Shown here one piece after another: positions 7,907-15,151 of a stretch of DNA of 27,753 bases. Source of the DNA: JAHJQQ01 sp041739295 (GTDB taxonomy: Bacteria; Pseudomonadota; Gammaproteobacteria; Thiohalobacterales; Thiohalobacteraceae). The first letter of the stretch is position 1, and each line of letters begins with the position of its first letter. A model generated the notes under the pieces. The model saw only the letters and a program-made list of their open reading frames with translations. It did not search any database and was not told where the DNA came from. The stretch covers positions 1 through 27,753 of the forward strand of contig JBGSOE010000291.1 in NCBI GenBank assembly GCA_041739295.1. The letters are read 5' to 3'. A program made the translations under genes and the position numbers.

Positions 7907-7930
7907 GACATCAGGTTTTGCTGTATTGAT

Positions 7931-7954
7931 CAACGCCTCCGCAAGGTGGCGTTG
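7931..7954 (+). terminator. Putative glnA terminator hairpin
   Basis: CAACGCC (7931-7937) pairs with GGCGTTG (7948-7954), with an extra CC/GG pair and a GCAA tetraloop. It lies 25 bp after the glnA stop and is followed by the short T-containing stretch TCATTT. The T-run is weak, so termination may be partial. Confidence 0.55.
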
Positions 7955-8021
7955 TCATTTGCGGGCAAGATAACGCAAGCCAATAGTTGCATCCCAACCG
8001 GCATGGACTTATGTTTGGTGC

Positions 8022-8561
8022 ATGCGCAAATTACTGTCTGTAATCCTCATGGTCCTGCTGCCCGCGTTGTCGCCGGCGGCGGTTTATAAATGGACCGATG
8101 CTGATGGCTCGGTGCATTTCACCGACAGCCCTCGCGAAGGCGCGGAGGAGGTGCATGTGGCGCCACCGCAGACCTACACACCGGCGCCGCTGCCACCGAT
8201 CACCCCGCGTCCCGAAGCGCCGCCGCCCCCGGTTGATTACACCCGCTTTGATCTGACCGCGCCGGCTGAAGAAACCACATTGCGTGATAACACCGGCGCC
8301 ATCACCGTGACTTTTGCCTTGGAGCCAGCGCTTAAGGTTCAGCGCGGCCATAAGCTGCAGGTGCTCTTGGACGGCCAAGCGCAACCGCCCGTAGAGGCCA
8401 ACACCGTCATTTTGAACAATGTCGATCGCGGTACCCACACTCTCCAGGGCCAAATCGTCGATGCCCGTGGCGAGGTACTCATGAGCAGCCAAGCCATAAC
8501 GGTGCATTTGTTCAGAGAATCCATCCTGGGGCCCAATCGGGCCCGACCCTCACCGCACTGA
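8022..8561 (+). CDS. DUF4124-type secreted protein
   Basis: The 179-residue product has an N-terminal signal peptide (MRKLLSVILMVLLPALSPAA, cleavage near residue 20). It is followed at once by VYKWTDADGSVHFTDSPREG, the hallmark of the DUF4124 domain found in many small periplasmic proteins of gamma- and betaproteobacteria. A proline-rich linker (about residues 50-70) leads to a C-terminal domain of beta character (TLRDNTGAITVTFALEP...LQVLLDGQ...TLQGQIVDARGEVL) that looks Ig-like. Its molecular role is unknown. It lies between glnA and glnL; this may be conserved neighbourhood rather than function. The last codons contain a GGGCCC-AATC-GGGCCC palindrome, without a T-run. Confidence 0.85.
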   Translation: MRKLLSVILMVLLPALSPAAVYKWTDADGSVHFTDSPREGAEEVHVAPPQTYTPAPLPPITPRPEAPPPPVDYTRFDLTAPAEETTLRDNTGAITVTFALEPALKVQRGHKLQVLLDGQAQPPVEANTVILNNVDRGTHTLQGQIVDARGEVLMSSQAITVHLFRESILGPNRARPSPH

Positions 8562-8567
8562 CCTGAT

Positions 8568-8594
8568 GTAGTGCACTACTATAGTGCGTATAAT
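8568..8594 (+). promoter_or_regulatory. NtrC-type operator overlapping a glnL promoter -10 region
   Basis: TGCACTACTATAGTGCG at 8572-8588 contains a perfect dyad GCACTA-CTA-TAGTGC and matches the NtrC consensus TGCACY-N5-GGTGCA apart from one base in the right half. It directly abuts a perfect TATAAT (8589-8594). An overlapping 12-bp palindrome GTAGTGCACTAC spans 8568-8579. No good -35 is present. A site placed over the spacer is where NtrC would repress, as at E. coli glnLp, so autoregulation of glnLG is the likely reading. Confidence 0.65.
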
Positions 8595-8764
8595 GTCCTG
8601 ATATCGCGCACGAACGCGCCCGCCAATTATTAGTCTGCCAGATCAGATCATTTTCAGACTGCGTAATCATCTGTTTATTAAAAGATTATTAGGCAACATG
8701 GTAAAGACCCTAGGTAGCGACTGACAAACGTCTATTTTGGTTTGCTTCTTGCTACCACTGGGTA

Positions 8765-9853
8765 ATGGATGCACTGCAGATGAAAGTGGGTACTCGGGAT
8801 AACCGCATATTAGAGGGCATGAGCACGGCTGTGCTGGTGTTCAACCGTGCTTTGCACCTGTCCTATATGAACCCCGCCGGTGAAATGCTGCTGGATATCA
8901 GTGCACGACAGGCAAACGACCTGCAGATACAGGACCTGTTCGTGGGCGCGCATGAACTGGCAGAGCGGCTGCGGCACGCACTGAACAGCAATCACCCCTA
9001 TACCGAACATGAGTTGCATTTGCAGTTGCCGAGCGGGCGTGAAATCACCGTCGACTGCGTAGTGACGCTGATGTTTGATCAGGTCGGCGGCAATGAAGTA
9101 CTCGTGGAGTTCACCCAGATTGACCGGCATCTGCGCCTGGCGCGGGAAGAAAATCTACTGGAGCAGCATCAGGCGGCTCGGCAATTGGTGCGCGGTCTGG
9201 CACACGAAATTAAAAATCCGCTGGGTGGATTACGTGGCGCAGCGCAGTTATTGGAGCGCGAACTCGCCAACGAAGATCTCAAGGAATATACGCGCATCAT
9301 TATCGGTGAGGCCGATCGTTTGCGAACCCTGGTCAACCGCATGCTGGGTCCCAATCAATTGCCACAATTAAGAACCTGCAATATCCATCAGATTGTCGAA
9401 CATGTGCGCAATCTGGTGGCGGCCGAAGAACATGACGAACTGTTACTGGTGCGTGACTACGATCCCAGCATCCCGGATTTCAAGGCGGATCCGGAACAGC
9501 TGATCCAAGCGTTGCTCAACATCGTGCGCAATGCCGCGCAGGCGTTGCAGGGCAAAGGCCAGATCATTCTGCGTACACGTACCATGCGCCAAGTCACCCT
9601 GGGCCAGAAACGCCACAAACTGGTAGCGCGCGTCGATATCATAGACAACGGTCCCGGCATACCGACCGACATGCTGGAAACCATCTTCTATCCGATGGTC
9701 ACCGGTCGGGCTGAGGGCACGGGTCTGGGGCTGTCCATCGCGCAATCACTTGTGAATGTGCATGGCGGGCTGATCGAATGCAGCAGTCACGCCGGCCATA
9801 CCGAATTCACCATACTGTTACCACTGGAGCCATTGGATGACCATGGGCGATAA
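8765..9853 (+). CDS. glnL: Nitrogen regulation sensor histidine kinase/phosphatase NtrB
   Basis: Cytoplasmic two-component kinase that phosphorylates or dephosphorylates NtrC according to the nitrogen signal relayed by PII. The 362-residue protein has an N-terminal PAS-type domain (about 13-120, TAVLVFNRALHLSYMNPAGE). The H box is GLAHEIKNPLGG with His147. The ATPase domain has N box LLNIVRNAAQAL, G1 IIDNGPGIP and G2 GTGLGLSIAQSLVNVHGG. There are no transmembrane segments, as in all NtrB. The start is uncertain: no clear ribosome-binding site precedes 8765, and ATG 8780 also fits. It overlaps glnG by 17 nt, so the two are co-translated. Confidence 0.95.
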   Translation: MDALQMKVGTRDNRILEGMSTAVLVFNRALHLSYMNPAGEMLLDISARQANDLQIQDLFVGAHELAERLRHALNSNHPYTEHELHLQLPSGREITVDCVVTLMFDQVGGNEVLVEFTQIDRHLRLAREENLLEQHQAARQLVRGLAHEIKNPLGGLRGAAQLLERELANEDLKEYTRIIIGEADRLRTLVNRMLGPNQLPQLRTCNIHQIVEHVRNLVAAEEHDELLLVRDYDPSIPDFKADPEQLIQALLNIVRNAAQALQGKGQIILRTRTMRQVTLGQKRHKLVARVDIIDNGPGIPTDMLETIFYPMVTGRAEGTGLGLSIAQSLVNVHGGLIECSSHAGHTEFTILLPLEPLDDHGR

Positions 9854-11267
9854 AATTTGGGTGATCGATGATGATCGCTCTATACGCTGGGTGTTGGAAA
9901 AGGCACTCAAACAAGCGGATATGGATGTGTCCAGTTTTTCAGGCGCAACCGGCGTGCTGGATGCACTTGAGCGCGGCCGTCCAGATGCCTTGATTACCGA
10001 TATTCGCATGCCCGGCGTAAATGGTCTGGATCTATTATCGGATATCAACGCACGCTATCCTGATCTGCCGGTCATCATTATGACCGCACACTCTGATCTC
10101 GACAGTGCCGTCGCGGCTTACCAAGGTGGCGCCTTCGAATATTTACCGAAACCCTTTGATGTCGATGAAGCAGTCGCATTGGTGCAACGCGCCGTGGACC
10201 ATCGGCGTCGCCAGCAAGGAAACGGCGCACCTCCGAACATCACACCAACACCAGAGATCATTGGTGAAGCTCCGGCCATGCAGGAGGTCTTCCGTGCCAT
10301 CGGCCGGTTGTCGCGCTCCAACATCACGGTTTTGATCAACGGCGAATCGGGTACCGGCAAGGAATTGGTGGCGCATGCACTGCATCGTCACAGTCCGCGC
10401 AAAGAGCAGCCCTTTATTGCGCTGAATATGGCGGCAATCCCGCGCGATCTGCTGGAGTCGGAATTATTCGGCCATGAACGCGGTGCGTTTACCGGCGCGC
10501 AAAATCGCCGCGTCGGCCGCTTCGAACAAGCCGACGCTGGCAGTTTGTTTCTGGATGAGATCGGCGACATGCCAGCGGAATTGCAGACGCGATTGTTACG
10601 CGTACTGGCCGATGGCGAGTTTTATCGTGTCGGTGGCCACATGCCGGTCAAAGTGGATGTGCGTATTATCGCGGCGACGCATCAGAACCTCGAGCAGCTG
10701 GTCAAGGAAGGGCGCTTCCGCGAAGACCTTTATCACCGTCTAAACGTCATTCGCATTCACATACCACCACTGCGTGAGCGGCGTGAAGATATCCCGTTAT
10801 TGCTGCGCTTCTTTCTGGACCGCGCCGCGCAGGAATTGAATGTTGAATCTAAAGTGATTCGCCCCGAAGTGGCGAATTACCTCGCGCACATAGAATGGCC
10901 CGGCAATGTTCGCCAGTTGGAAAATCTGTGTCGCTGGCTGACGGTGATGGCCGCGAGTCGCGAAGTCCATTTGGATGATTTACCACCAGAGTTAGTGGAG
11001 AGTACACCAGCGACGGCTGGCATGGGCGCCAGTGGTATGACCTGGGAACAGTCATTGCAGCGCTGGGCCGATCAGGAACTCGCGAATGGCGCACAGGGTT
11101 TGCTGGATAGTGCCGTCCCCGCATTTGAACGCATCATGATCGAGGCGGCCTTGAAGCGTACCAGCGGCCGTCGTCAGGACGCCGCGCGTTTACTCGGCTG
11201 GGGTCGCAACACACTGACCCGCAAGATCAAGGAACTGGGGATGGATGAAGGCGCGTCACAGGAGTGA
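9837..11267 (+). CDS. glnG: Nitrogen regulation response regulator NtrC
   Basis: Sigma-54-dependent transcriptional activator controlled by NtrB. The 476-residue protein has three domains. The receiver (1-120) has IDDD near residues 10-13, phospho-acceptor Asp55 in ALITDIRMPG and Lys105 in KPF. The AAA+ domain has Walker A GESGTGKE (169-176), the sigma-54-contact loop GAFTGA (216-221) and Walker B LFLDEI (237-242). The C-terminal Fis-type helix-turn-helix ends in AARLLGWGRNTLTRKIKELGM. These match NtrC rather than other RpoN activators (SIRWVLEKAL near the start, NtrB partner). It probably acts on the glnA enhancer and glnL operator in this window. An ATG at 9843 is an alternative start. Confidence 0.96.
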   Translation: MTMGDKIWVIDDDRSIRWVLEKALKQADMDVSSFSGATGVLDALERGRPDALITDIRMPGVNGLDLLSDINARYPDLPVIIMTAHSDLDSAVAAYQGGAFEYLPKPFDVDEAVALVQRAVDHRRRQQGNGAPPNITPTPEIIGEAPAMQEVFRAIGRLSRSNITVLINGESGTGKELVAHALHRHSPRKEQPFIALNMAAIPRDLLESELFGHERGAFTGAQNRRVGRFEQADAGSLFLDEIGDMPAELQTRLLRVLADGEFYRVGGHMPVKVDVRIIAATHQNLEQLVKEGRFREDLYHRLNVIRIHIPPLRERREDIPLLLRFFLDRAAQELNVESKVIRPEVANYLAHIEWPGNVRQLENLCRWLTVMAASREVHLDDLPPELVESTPATAGMGASGMTWEQSLQRWADQELANGAQGLLDSAVPAFERIMIEAALKRTSGRRQDAARLLGWGRNTLTRKIKELGMDEGASQE

Positions 11268-11331
11268 GGCTTCAGCAGTAGGATGTGGTGAGTGAAGTGA
11301 ACTGTGCACGCACGCGTTCTATAAAATGTAG

Positions 11332-11361
11332 GGTGGGTTAGCGTTGTTTGCGTAACCCACC
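11332..11361. repeat. Dispersed inverted repeat (GGTGGGTTA...TAACCCACC) between convergent genes
   Basis: A 9-bp perfect stem (11332-11340 with 11353-11361) has a 12-nt loop. It belongs to the GTAGGGTGGGTTAGCG / CGTAACCCACC type of dispersed palindrome common in Proteobacteria. It sits between the ends of glnG (plus) and the PilM-like gene (minus), where it could act as a bidirectional transcription barrier. No T-run is present. Confidence 0.65.
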
Positions 11362-11444
11362 AGCGTTGCGTAGCAACACAATTCGAATTTCTGTGAGCTC
11401 GGGGGTGCCATTATCACGCAGCACCTCACCATACTCAGGGCAAC

Positions 11445-12383
11445 CTACAGCGTTTTGCTTTCACTGCGCAGCGCAGCGCCGATCGCCAGCACGGATTCAC
11501 CAATCTGATCAGCCGGTACCTTGTCCGCACCGTCGACGATTTCAGAAAGCTCCAACATACGCACTTTGAGCCCGATACTGTTGCTTAGACTTTCGATCAG
11601 GCCCGGTAGTGGCTCGGCAAGCGGTGTGATCAGAAGATGTGTGATGGGCGCCTGCTGGAAATGCCGATCGTAATAATCCAATGAGCGCTGCACTTCTAAA
11701 GCCAGCCCATCAAACAGCGCTTCGGTGTGGCCATTGGTGATGGCCTCGCGCAGACGTTCCAGTCCCAGATCCAGCGTACGCGCCAGATATAGGGTGCGAT
11801 TACGGCACAGCGCCATCAACCCGCGTTGCGCGCCGAAATACAACATGGCAACGCCCTGTTCATCTTCCGGCAATTGCGCGGCGAGATTGCGTAGCGCGAG
11901 TTCGGGGATATCAATCACACTTAAATTAATGCCGGCATCCTGTAGACTATCTGCAAGTTGTTTGACGTCAGCGCTACGACTGACCACCACATAGAGATGG
12001 GTCTTGCCGCGCGCGCTGCTGGCGGGTGCATCGAACACGTCCAGCACCGCATCATCGACATGAAAATCGATCAGCTCACGGATGCGCCAGCGTACCGCGG
12101 CGCGCAACTCGGGTGCGGGAACCTCGGGCGACTCGATCAGCAGCAAGTGGTAACTGCCCAACGGCATCACCGTATGACATTCCTGATGGCTCAGGTCGTA
12201 TTGGCGCGCCAGTTTCGACAGCTGATTCGCATCACTGGCCTCGATATGGCAGAAGCGCAGTTTGCCGCGTGCGCCATTGGGCTGATCGACCTGCGCGAGG
12301 ACAATCTTTCCGGCATCGATCACCGTGCCGGTCTTGCAGGTCTGCGAGTGCGATTTGCCGAACGGTAGTGCGGGCCATTTCAT
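11445..12383 (-). CDS. PilM-like MSHA pilus biogenesis protein (MshI-like)
   Basis: A 312-residue protein resembling the actin-like PilM/MshI component of the inner-membrane alignment complex of type IVa/MSHA pili. Supporting segments are VDAGKIVLAQVD-type first strands (TGTVIDAGKIVLAQV), RAAVRWRIRELIDFHVDDAVLDVFD, HLYVVVSRSADVKQLADSLQDAGINLSVIDIPELALRN and the later GLALEVQRSLDYYDRHFQQAP, all typical of this family. No transmembrane segment is seen, so it should be cytoplasmic and bind the tail of the PilN-like protein. It is the last gene of the pilus cluster, separated from its PilN-like partner (24023-24628) by about 12 kb, an unusual order. No strong ribosome-binding site is visible. Confidence 0.75.
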   Translation of the reverse strand: MKWPALPFGKSHSQTCKTGTVIDAGKIVLAQVDQPNGARGKLRFCHIEASDANQLSKLARQYDLSHQECHTVMPLGSYHLLLIESPEVPAPELRAAVRWRIRELIDFHVDDAVLDVFDAPASSARGKTHLYVVVSRSADVKQLADSLQDAGINLSVIDIPELALRNLAAQLPEDEQGVAMLYFGAQRGLMALCRNRTLYLARTLDLGLERLREAITNGHTEALFDGLALEVQRSLDYYDRHFQQAPITHLLITPLAEPLPGLIESLSNSIGLKVRMLELSEIVDGADKVPADQIGESVLAIGAALRSESKTL

Positions 12384-12465
12384 AGCGGGGATCCCGTTTC
12401 AAAACCTGAACGATAGTAGCAAGGCTGGTTAAGGACTCCAAGCAAGCATAGTTTTGTGTCTCGGA

Positions 12466-14046
12466 TCATAAAATGATTTCCCGCCACTGCTGCAGCCCGG
12501 TAGTACCGCCACCGACTGGAAACGAGACCGCATTCAAGTCGCGATTACTGGCGGGCGTACTGACAGTGGGCCAGTTATTGCCGGACCGCTGAGTCGCTGA
12601 GCCGTCTTGGCCAACGGCATAACAACTGCCGCTGCCGAGGCAAAATATATCGTATAGATCTTCATTAAGCGTGGCGTTGGCAGGGGCAGTAACATTATTC
12701 CAGTTGGAGCCATTCCAGTGCACTATCGTACCGTGTGAGTTGCGGCTGTCGCCTACCGCCCAACAGTCAATGTTGGAAACGCAACTAATACCATAGAGAT
12801 TTTCGTCCGGGCTGTTGTTATTGACGGCATCGCTCCAGGTGCTGGTAGCTGAATTCCAGCGCACGATGGTACCGTGGTTGTTGTCGGCATCGCCTACTGC
12901 CCAACATTCCGCAGCAGAGACACAATGGATAGCGGCAAGATCAACATCGGGCGTGGCGTTATTGAAGGTGAGACTGCCACCGGTTTCACCCTCCCAGCTG
13001 CTGCCATCCCAATGCACGATAAGCCCGTCGTTGCTGTAGGCTTCTCCGACCGCCCAGCAGTTGTTCAAAGCGACACAGAACACGCCGAATAGATCACGGT
13101 TGGGTATATTGCTGGTAAAACCGCCGCCGGTTTCATCCTCCCAGCTACTGCCATCCCAATAGATGATGGTGCCATTATCACCCACCGCCCAGCAGCTTGA
13201 GCTGGATAGACAGTGCACGGCATTGAGATCACGATTCGGGCTATCGTTAATGGCAGAGCTGATGTTGCTCCAGGTGCTGCCAATCAGGCGGACGATGGAG
13301 CCGCGGCCGCCATTGCGTTGTCCTACCGCCCAGCAGTCGCTGCCTGTGATGCAAGAAAGACCATTAAGGGTAGTATTGTTGGCGTTATTGGTGAAACCAC
13401 CGATGATTTCATCCTGCCAAGCGTTACCATCCCACTTATAGATGGTGCCGTTCTGACCCACGGTCCAACCGCTTGAGGAAACAACCAGATCACCTTCGAT
13501 AAGGCGTTGCGCGGAGACGCTGCCACTCAGCATGCGTCTGCCCAGCACCTGCACTCGGCAGACAGAACCTACGACTGCTGCAGATTGAATCTGGAAGTCA
13601 CCACGCCCGAGCGTAAACACCGCATCTGGGGTCAGGCCCGCGCAGGGCGTGCCGGCCACCAGACGCTGCAGTGCGCGCTCCAGACCGCTCTCGGCGAGGA
13701 ACAGCGCCTCGATACTATCGTTCTGCAAGGCCGTATCGCGGATATCGGTACCGGACAGGCGCAGGCCGATACCGCCGAGCATCGCCATAATGAGCAACAG
13801 GAACACAGTAGCCATGAGTGCGACGGCGCCGCGTTGCCGACCGAATGATCTGTGCCTGCGATGAAAAACTATCCTGTCATTCCGGCGAATGCCGGACAAA
13901 AGCGCGGAGCGCGTTGAACGCCGATTAGGCGACCCGAAGGGCGAGCGAAGCGAGTAATCCATGTTATCTATAACGCTGGATTCCGGCATTCGCCGGAATG
14001 ACGGACTACTCCGTGTGATCTCGGCAAGCGGTGTTATGAGGCTCAT
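12466..14046 (-). CDS. PilX/MshP-like minor prepilin with C-terminal seven-repeat propeller-like domain
   Basis: The 526-residue product is a modular minor pilin. Residues 15-57 are encoded by an inserted inverted-repeat element. A basic leader (FHRRHRSFGRQRG) follows, with prepilin cleavage expected after Gly73. The pilin helix AVALMATVFLLLIMAMLGGIG spans 74-94, with the PilX-like stretch EALFLAESGLERAL at 113-126. From about residue 187 to 526 there are seven repeats with consensus C-x5-C(W/Y)AVG...G.IV.WDGS.W, of 45-50 residues each. This looks like a seven-bladed beta-propeller with a Cys pair in most blades. The domain would be periplasmic or at the pilus tip and may act as an adhesin (inference). 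The ATG at 14046 overlaps the MshO-like stop (ATGA). Confidence 0.8.
   Translation of the reverse strand: MSLITPLAEITRSSPSFRRMPESSVIDNMDYSLRSPFGSPNRRSTRSALLSGIRRNDRIVFHRRHRSFGRQRGAVALMATVFLLLIMAMLGGIGLRLSGTDIRDTALQNDSIEALFLAESGLERALQRLVAGTPCAGLTPDAVFTLGRGDFQIQSAAVVGSVCRVQVLGRRMLSGSVSAQRLIEGDLVVSSSGWTVGQNGTIYKWDGNAWQDEIIGGFTNNANNTTLNGLSCITGSDCWAVGQRNGGRGSIVRLIGSTWSNISSAINDSPNRDLNAVHCLSSSSCWAVGDNGTIIYWDGSSWEDETGGGFTSNIPNRDLFGVFCVALNNCWAVGEAYSNDGLIVHWDGSSWEGETGGSLTFNNATPDVDLAAIHCVSAAECWAVGDADNNHGTIVRWNSATSTWSDAVNNNSPDENLYGISCVSNIDCWAVGDSRNSHGTIVHWNGSNWNNVTAPANATLNEDLYDIFCLGSGSCYAVGQDGSATQRSGNNWPTVSTPASNRDLNAVSFPVGGGTTGLQQWREIIL
13876..14002. repeat. 127-bp inverted-repeat element inside the 5' end of the MshP-like gene
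   Basis: Perfect 21-bp terminal inverted repeats at 13876-13896 and 13982-14002; each arm is itself palindromic around CCGGCGAATGCCGG. This is the common dispersed element whose translation gives SFRRMPESS. The interior has no coding capacity. It lies wholly within the open reading frame of the MshP-like gene (codons 15-57) without introducing a stop. Its length, 127 bp, is not a multiple of three, so the original start region was probably remodelled or a 2-bp duplication accompanied insertion. Confidence 0.85.
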
Positions 14047-14624
14047 TGCCGATTCCTCAACGCGACGCGTGTGCGCTGTGGATAGTTGTTGCCATTGCTG
14101 TCAGTCAAACTCAAATCAATGACCACAAAGGCCATATCGGTGTTGCTGGTGGTGACGGTGCCATCGGCGCGCAGATAGCTGAGCGCCAGACTGCCGAGTT
14201 GATCGGTGAGGATGTAGCTGCCCGCCGGCGTGTTGTAGGCCAGTGTCAGGTTCGGTGGCGTGGCGGTGATGGTTACCGTCGTTACTGTTGTGCCATCATT
14301 TTCAAAACGCCGGAACTGAACATTGGTGGCATTTTTGGCCAAGAAGTCGAAATCGGCTGGGGCGGCCGGATTGCGTCGCACCGTACGCAATTCGCGCGTC
14401 AGGCGTTCCGTTGTCAGCCGCAGTGAGGACAACGTATCTATGGCCTTGCGGCCTTCGTCGAAGGCGCGCACACCCGTATTCAGCATCGTACCGAGGGTGA
14501 TCACCAGCATGCCGACCACCAGGGTCACCATGACCATTTCAACCAGGGTGAAACCGCGCTGTGCATTCCCTCTCCCCTCGCGGGAGAGGGTTAGGGAGAG
14601 GGGGCTCATGTTGATGCGTTGCAT
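14043..14624 (-). CDS. mshO: MshO-like minor prepilin
   Basis: A type IV minor prepilin (about 193 residues), probably exported, cleaved by prepilin peptidase and assembled near the pilus tip. The cleavage motif is QRG|FTLVEMVMVTLVVGMLVITLG, with Glu5 of the mature pilin present. The C-terminal part has beta-rich stretches (VTTVTITATPPNLTLAYNTPAGSYIL). The ATG at 14624 is preferred because GGGGGA lies about 9 nt upstream; a TTG at 14630 is also in frame. The leader is 24 residues long, and residues 7-19 (SPLSLTLSREGRG) are encoded by a dispersed palindromic repeat, so the ancestral leader was probably shorter. Assignment to MshO rests on gene order (MshC-D-O-P) and size. Confidence 0.75.
   Translation of the reverse strand: MQRINMSPLSLTLSREGRGNAQRGFTLVEMVMVTLVVGMLVITLGTMLNTGVRAFDEGRKAIDTLSSLRLTTERLTRELRTVRRNPAAPADFDFLAKNATNVQFRRFENDGTTVTTVTITATPPNLTLAYNTPAGSYILTDQLGSLALSYLRADGTVTTSNTDMAFVVIDLSLTDSNGNNYPQRTRVALRNRQ
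14568..14605. repeat. CCCTCTCCC/GGGAGAGGG dispersed palindrome inside mshO leader codons
   Basis: The stretch contains CCCTCTCCCCTCGCGGGAGAGGG followed by TTAGGGAGAGGGGG, a hairpin-forming element of a widely dispersed proteobacterial repeat type. It is read in frame by mshO as SPLSLTLSREGRG. A diverged copy lies at 15095-15132 in the next gene upstream (mshD) and is read in the same frame. Confidence 0.75.
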
Positions 14625-14626
14625 GC

Positions 14627-15151
14627 TCAATATTCCCCCAGCATGAACACCACCCGTGCCTGTTCGGCGGGTGTGGCGGCCGCGTGGGTCACCACCACAT
14701 CAACACGCGCGCAGGGCGCTGTCGCACAGGCGGTGGGCGCGGCATTGAAACTGATACTGCGCGTATAGCCGGCCGTGGTATAGGCCGCCGGCAATGCGGG
14801 GCAGCCGCTGGCGACGGCCGCCGCGTAGCTTTGCAGGCGCCGCGTCGCGAGAATCTGTTCGGCGCATTCCTGTGCGAGCTGCGTGCTGGTCTGCAGACGT
14901 TCATTGCTGAAGTAACTGCGCGACATATTCGAAAACTGATTCAGGATGGCGAGGCCGGCAATACTGAGGATCACAATTACCGCGATCATTTCGATCAGGG
15001 TTACGCCTGCATGATGTTTCCCGGCTGAGCGTTGCATGGCGGGTGAAAATTGGTGCGGTTCACTCCGTTCACCACACCCTACGTTTTGTATATTCCCTCT
15101 CTCCCCGCGGTAGAGGGCTAGGCTGAGAGGGGATAATATCCGCACGTTCAT
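14627..15151 (-). CDS. mshD: MshD-like minor prepilin
   Basis: A type IV minor prepilin. The cleavage motif is KHHAG|VTLIEMIAVIVILSIAGLAILNQF; the mature part is about 125 residues with a C-terminal Cys-containing segment (CATAPCARVDVVVTHA). The ATG at 15151 overlaps the mshC stop (ATGA), indicating coupling, but it implies a 49-residue leader whose residues 7-19 and 23-34 are encoded by two dispersed repeats. An internal ATG at 15037 would give a normal 11-residue leader (MQRSAGKHHAG) but lacks a visible ribosome-binding site. Identification as MshD rests on gene order and a pilin N-terminus; the start is uncertain. Confidence 0.7.
   Translation of the reverse strand: MNVRILSPLSLALYRGERGNIQNVGCGERSEPHQFSPAMQRSAGKHHAGVTLIEMIAVIVILSIAGLAILNQFSNMSRSYFSNERLQTSTQLAQECAEQILATRRLQSYAAAVASGCPALPAAYTTAGYTRSISFNAAPTACATAPCARVDVVVTHAAATPAEQARVVFMLGEY
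15051..15083. repeat. GTAGGGTGTGGTGAACGGAG-type dispersed repeat inside mshD 5' end
   Basis: On the minus strand this reads CGTAGGGTGTGGTGAACGGA and continues GTGAACCGCACCA, a common dispersed proteobacterial repeat. It is translated within mshD as VGCGERSEPHQ. It has the same GTAGGGTG start as the palindrome at 11328-11361. Confidence 0.65.
15095..15132. repeat. Diverged CCCTCTC/GAGAGGG palindrome inside mshD 5' end
   Basis: CCCTCTCTCCCCGCGGTAGAGGG followed by CTAGGCTGAGAGGGG resembles the element at 14568-14605 and is read in mshD as SPLSLALYRGERG, parallel to SPLSLTLSREGRG in MshO. The stems are less perfect than in the mshO copy. Confidence 0.65.

Noticed and set aside
6923..7933. Long 336-codon open frame on the minus strand opposite glnA
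   Set aside because: It lies entirely antisense to the highly conserved glnA, has no ribosome-binding site and no recognisable domain; it is a codon-bias shadow of the GC-rich gene.
8529..8544. GGGCCC-AATC-GGGCCC hairpin as terminator of the DUF4124 gene
   Set aside because: It lies inside the last codons and has no following T-run, so termination is unlikely; it may be chance in a GC-rich tail.
8738..8753. A second sigma-54-like motif (TGGTTTGCTTCTTGCT) directly upstream of glnL
   Set aside because: The spacing is exact and the -12 part is good, but TTT replaces CAC in the -24 part, and the predicted start (about 8764) leaves no leader for ATG 8765. It would require the start at 8780 or later. 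Kept only as a weak possibility.
13876..15132. Insertion sequence with transposase in the minor-pilin region
   Set aside because: The repeats are short palindromic elements without any transposase coding sequence.
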